Shown piece after piece: positions 62,155 through 64,000 of a stretch of 64,000 bases of DNA. Both the position numbers and the translations under genes were made by a program. The number at the start of each line of letters is the position of its first letter. The first letter of the stretch is position 1. Source of the DNA: Deltaproteobacteria bacterium (GTDB lineage: Bacteria; Desulfobacterota; GWC2-55-46). The stretch covers positions 1 to 64,000 of the forward strand of contig JACRNL010000004.1 in NCBI GenBank assembly GCA_016234935.1, read 5' to 3'. The notes under the pieces were generated by a model that was given only the letters and a program-made list of their open reading frames with translations, did not search any database and was not told the origin of the DNA.

Positions 62155-63471
62155 TTACTGTTCCATGACAACCACGCATTCCATGTGATATGTCTGCGGG
62201 AACATGTCGAAAAGGCAGGCATTGAACTTCCGGTAGCCGTGCTCGGCGAATACCGCGAGGTCCCTTGCGAGCGTCGGGGGACTGCACGAAACATATACTA
62301 TTTTTTTAGGCTTCAATTGCGCAAGGGACGTCGAAACGTCCAGATCGCCGCCGCGCGGAGGGTCTAATACTACCACATCGGCGGGATGTTTTTCAATTCT
62401 TTTCATGTTTGATTTAATCCACTCCAGCGCGTCCGCGCGCATGAATCGGGCATTAACTATGGAATTTAACATGGCGTTGTCCGCGCCGTTTTTTACGGCC
62501 TCCTTGCCCGCTTCAACTCCGACAGCCTCTTTGGCGAGCCTTGCCGCAGGCAGCGTGATGTTGCCTGCCCCGGCGAAAAGATCGACCACCCTTTCACCGC
62601 CATGCAGTCCGGCATACTCAAGGGCCTTCCTGACAAGGGCCGGGTTCAGAGACTGATTGGCCTGCGAAAATACGCTTATGCCGGAGGAGTAGGCCACGCC
62701 GCACGAATCATGCAAAAGCCGGGTGTCGCCGAGGGAGACGATGCGCTTGCCTCCTCCTGCCCCGCTATGGATGCCGCCAAAGACACCAGCGGACGGCCGG
62801 AGCCAGACCTCAATGCCCTTTATCGCGTCCACAGCCTTTAAAACCCTTTCCCAATCAAACCCGCAGGCGCGCGAAATGCCTAAAGATGCCACGACCTTGC
62901 CGTCCCTGCGGCTAAGGCCGGCTTCCACCGAGCAAAGCGCGGGCGGAACGCCGGCCTCTTTCATAAAAAATGTCTTTATCCGCTTATAAGCGGCGTTCAC
63001 GAGCGGGTCTGCGAGGGAACATTCGTCAACGTCGACTATCCTGCTGGATGCATGCTCGAAAAACCCCCAGCTCAGCCCCTTTACCTGAAACCGCACCTTT
63101 GCCCTGTAATTGAACTCATCCGGCGAACCGGCCGGCGGCTGGAATGTTATGTCCTCTATCTTCCCGATCCTTTTAACGGTCTCTTCGAATATCTTTTCCT
63201 TCCACAAGAGCTGCTGGGAATATTTTATGTGCTGGAGCTGACAGCCGCCGCAGATGCCGTAGACCGGACATGGCGGGTCTTTCCTGACGGGAGAGGCCGT
63301 AAGGAGTTCCAGCAAAACGGCCTCTGAAAAACCCTTTTTTTCAGCGGTCACGCGCACCCTTGCCGTGTCGCCCGGGGCCGTGAGTGGGACAAAGACGACC
63401 TTGCCGTCTATCCTGCCTATGCCCTTCCCGCCGTAGGCAAGCCCGGTTATTTCAACGACCGCTTCCGTCAT
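62155..63471 (-). CDS. rlmD: 23S rRNA (uracil-5-)-methyltransferase, RlmD/RumA family
   Basis: 438 residues. TRAM domain (VEITGLAYGGKGIGRIDGKVVFVPLTAPGDTARVRV), a 4Fe-4S set (CPVYGICGGCQLQH), SAM-binding VVDLFAGAGNITLPAARLA, VLDPPRGGD and the catalytic VYVSCSPPTLARDL with Cys. ATG preceded by GGAGA and overlapping the engB stop by 4 bp. Methylates U1939-type uridine; RlmC/TrmA specificity cannot be excluded. Confidence 0.9.
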   Translation of the reverse strand: MTEAVVEITGLAYGGKGIGRIDGKVVFVPLTAPGDTARVRVTAEKKGFSEAVLLELLTASPVRKDPPCPVYGICGGCQLQHIKYSQQLLWKEKIFEETVKRIGKIEDITFQPPAGSPDEFNYRAKVRFQVKGLSWGFFEHASSRIVDVDECSLADPLVNAAYKRIKTFFMKEAGVPPALCSVEAGLSRRDGKVVASLGISRACGFDWERVLKAVDAIKGIEVWLRPSAGVFGGIHSGAGGGKRIVSLGDTRLLHDSCGVAYSSGISVFSQANQSLNPALVRKALEYAGLHGGERVVDLFAGAGNITLPAARLAKEAVGVEAGKEAVKNGADNAMLNSIVNARFMRADALEWIKSNMKRIEKHPADVVVLDPPRGGDLDVSTSLAQLKPKKIVYVSCSPPTLARDLAVFAEHGYRKFNACLFDMFPQTYHMECVVVMEQ

Positions 63472-64000
63472 GGCAGCATCTCCCGTATTTTTTTCCAGAC
63501 CATGACCTTGCCAGTGCCCTTGGTCGCGGAAAAAGGAACCGGCGCGGCGGCGATATGCAAATCTCTTTTAAGCCGGGCCATGTTCGAGGCCAGCTCGTTG
63601 CTTGAGAGCTTGTCGGCCTTGGTGAATACCGTTACTACCGGAATATTAAACCGCCCTATCCAATCGTAGAGCAGTTCTTCAGCCTCTCCGGTCTCCCTTC
63701 TGGCGTCAAGGATGACCAGCGCGCCGCCGACGGAAGGCCTGTCTTCAAGGTATCCGTCTATCATCTTTTCCCATGAACGTTTTTCCTCGCGCGACACGGC
63801 GGCATAGCCGAAGCCGGGGAGGTCAACGAGATAGAACTCGCCGTTGACGCGGTAAAAGTTAATCGTCCTTGTCTTTCCGGGCTGCGACGACGTATGCGCA
63901 AGACCCTTGCGGTTGACAAGCGTGTTTATAAGCGACGACTTGCCGACGTTGCTCCTGCCTATGAGCGCTATCTCCGGCAGACGGTCCTTTGGAAATGATC
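63468..64000 (-). CDS. engB: Ribosome-biogenesis GTPase EngB (YihA/YsxC), 5' end cut off
   Basis: The track starts at a GTG (63797), but the frame is open to the window edge and encodes LPEIALIGRSNVGKSSLINTLV (G1), TSSQPGKTRTINFYRV (G2) and LVDLPGFGYAAVSREEKRSW (G3) before it; TKADK (G4) and the SATKGTG (G5) follow. 177 residues are seen. It is a partial gene whose start lies beyond base 64000. Confidence 0.93.
   Translation of the reverse strand, partial: SFPKDRLPEIALIGRSNVGKSSLINTLVNRKGLAHTSSQPGKTRTINFYRVNGEFYLVDLPGFGYAAVSREEKRSWEKMIDGYLEDRPSVGGALVILDARRETGEAEELLYDWIGRFNIPVVTVFTKADKLSSNELASNMARLKRDLHIAAAPVPFSATKGTGKVMVWKKIREMLP

Overview
The window is a chromosomal segment of a Gram-negative, GC-rich bacterium. 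It carries lipid A synthesis, Lol lipoprotein export, BamA and Skp, which means an outer membrane. Class II LysRS, an EF-P whose loop reads PGNWRG, an archaeal-type fructose-1,6-bisphosphatase, a c-di-AMP cyclase, RtcB/archease, AmrS, a heme-sensing histidine kinase and selenocysteine tRNA together suggest an anaerobic or microaerophilic deltaproteobacterial (Desulfobacterota), Nitrospirota or related lineage. That placement is an inference from gene content. No rRNA or marker tree was available.

Layout. 1-900: the N-terminal end of a probable transposase running off the left edge, tRNA-Lys(CTT), tRNA-Arg(CCG) and two copies of an inverted-repeat element (family A). 0.9-9.6 kb: hybrid heme-sensor kinase, glycosyltransferase, class II aldolase, efp, uvrC and a phosphohexomutase. 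9.6-13.3 kb, minus strand: tadA, a DacZ-like diadenylate cyclase, rtcB and archease. 13.4-16.8 kb: YhaM-like nuclease and uracil-DNA glycosylase on plus, arsenosugar genes (arsS and its peroxidase-like partner) on minus. 17-22 kb: amidase, rph, rdgB, a cold-shock gene with a long leader, citrate synthase and a ChaN-like lipoprotein. 22.2-27.3 kb, minus: a secreted WD40-caspase protein, a DUF4384 protein and a REC-HD-GYP phosphodiesterase. 27.5-33.5 kb: M23 peptidase, rhodanese, ogt, a CopD-like protein, a PerR-like operon with a 2-Cys peroxiredoxin, and an RpoS/RpoD-like sigma factor.

33.7-52.9 kb is one long plus-strand envelope cluster: lysS, lolC, a cyclic-nucleotide-binding protein, lolD, bamA, skp, lpxD, fabZ, lpxA, a Gfo/Idh/MocA oxidoreductase, lpxB, a small membrane protein, msbA, a DUF374 acyltransferase broken at an A10 tract, waaA, lpxK and an LpxL-like acyltransferase. 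Together these make the acyl-GlcNAc precursors, assemble and flip lipid A-Kdo, export lipoproteins and insert outer-membrane barrels. lpxC and an LpxH/LpxI hydrolase are not in the window.

53.4-54.3 kb is an RNA locus: a probable 6S RNA, a second highly structured RNA of about 200 nt that I cannot assign, and tRNA-Sec. Two copies of a palindromic repeat (family B) lie in it, and a third copy near 59.2 kb sits inside a family A element. 54.3-64 kb: small envelope proteins (DUF948, YtxH), the class V FBPase, a BCAM0308-like zinc protein, amrS, an MTH1187-like thiamine-binding protein, a site-2 protease with CBS domains, alpha-carbonic anhydrase, greA, rlmD and a truncated engB.

The strongest leads are the unassigned RNA upstream of selC, the nested mobile repeats around it, the A10 frameshift in the lipid A cluster, the ATT-initiated ChaN lipoprotein, several apparently leaderless genes, and unusual domain or gene arrangements (ArsS with zinc-ribbon tail, BamA with an extra N-terminal domain, a CNB protein between lolC and lolD).
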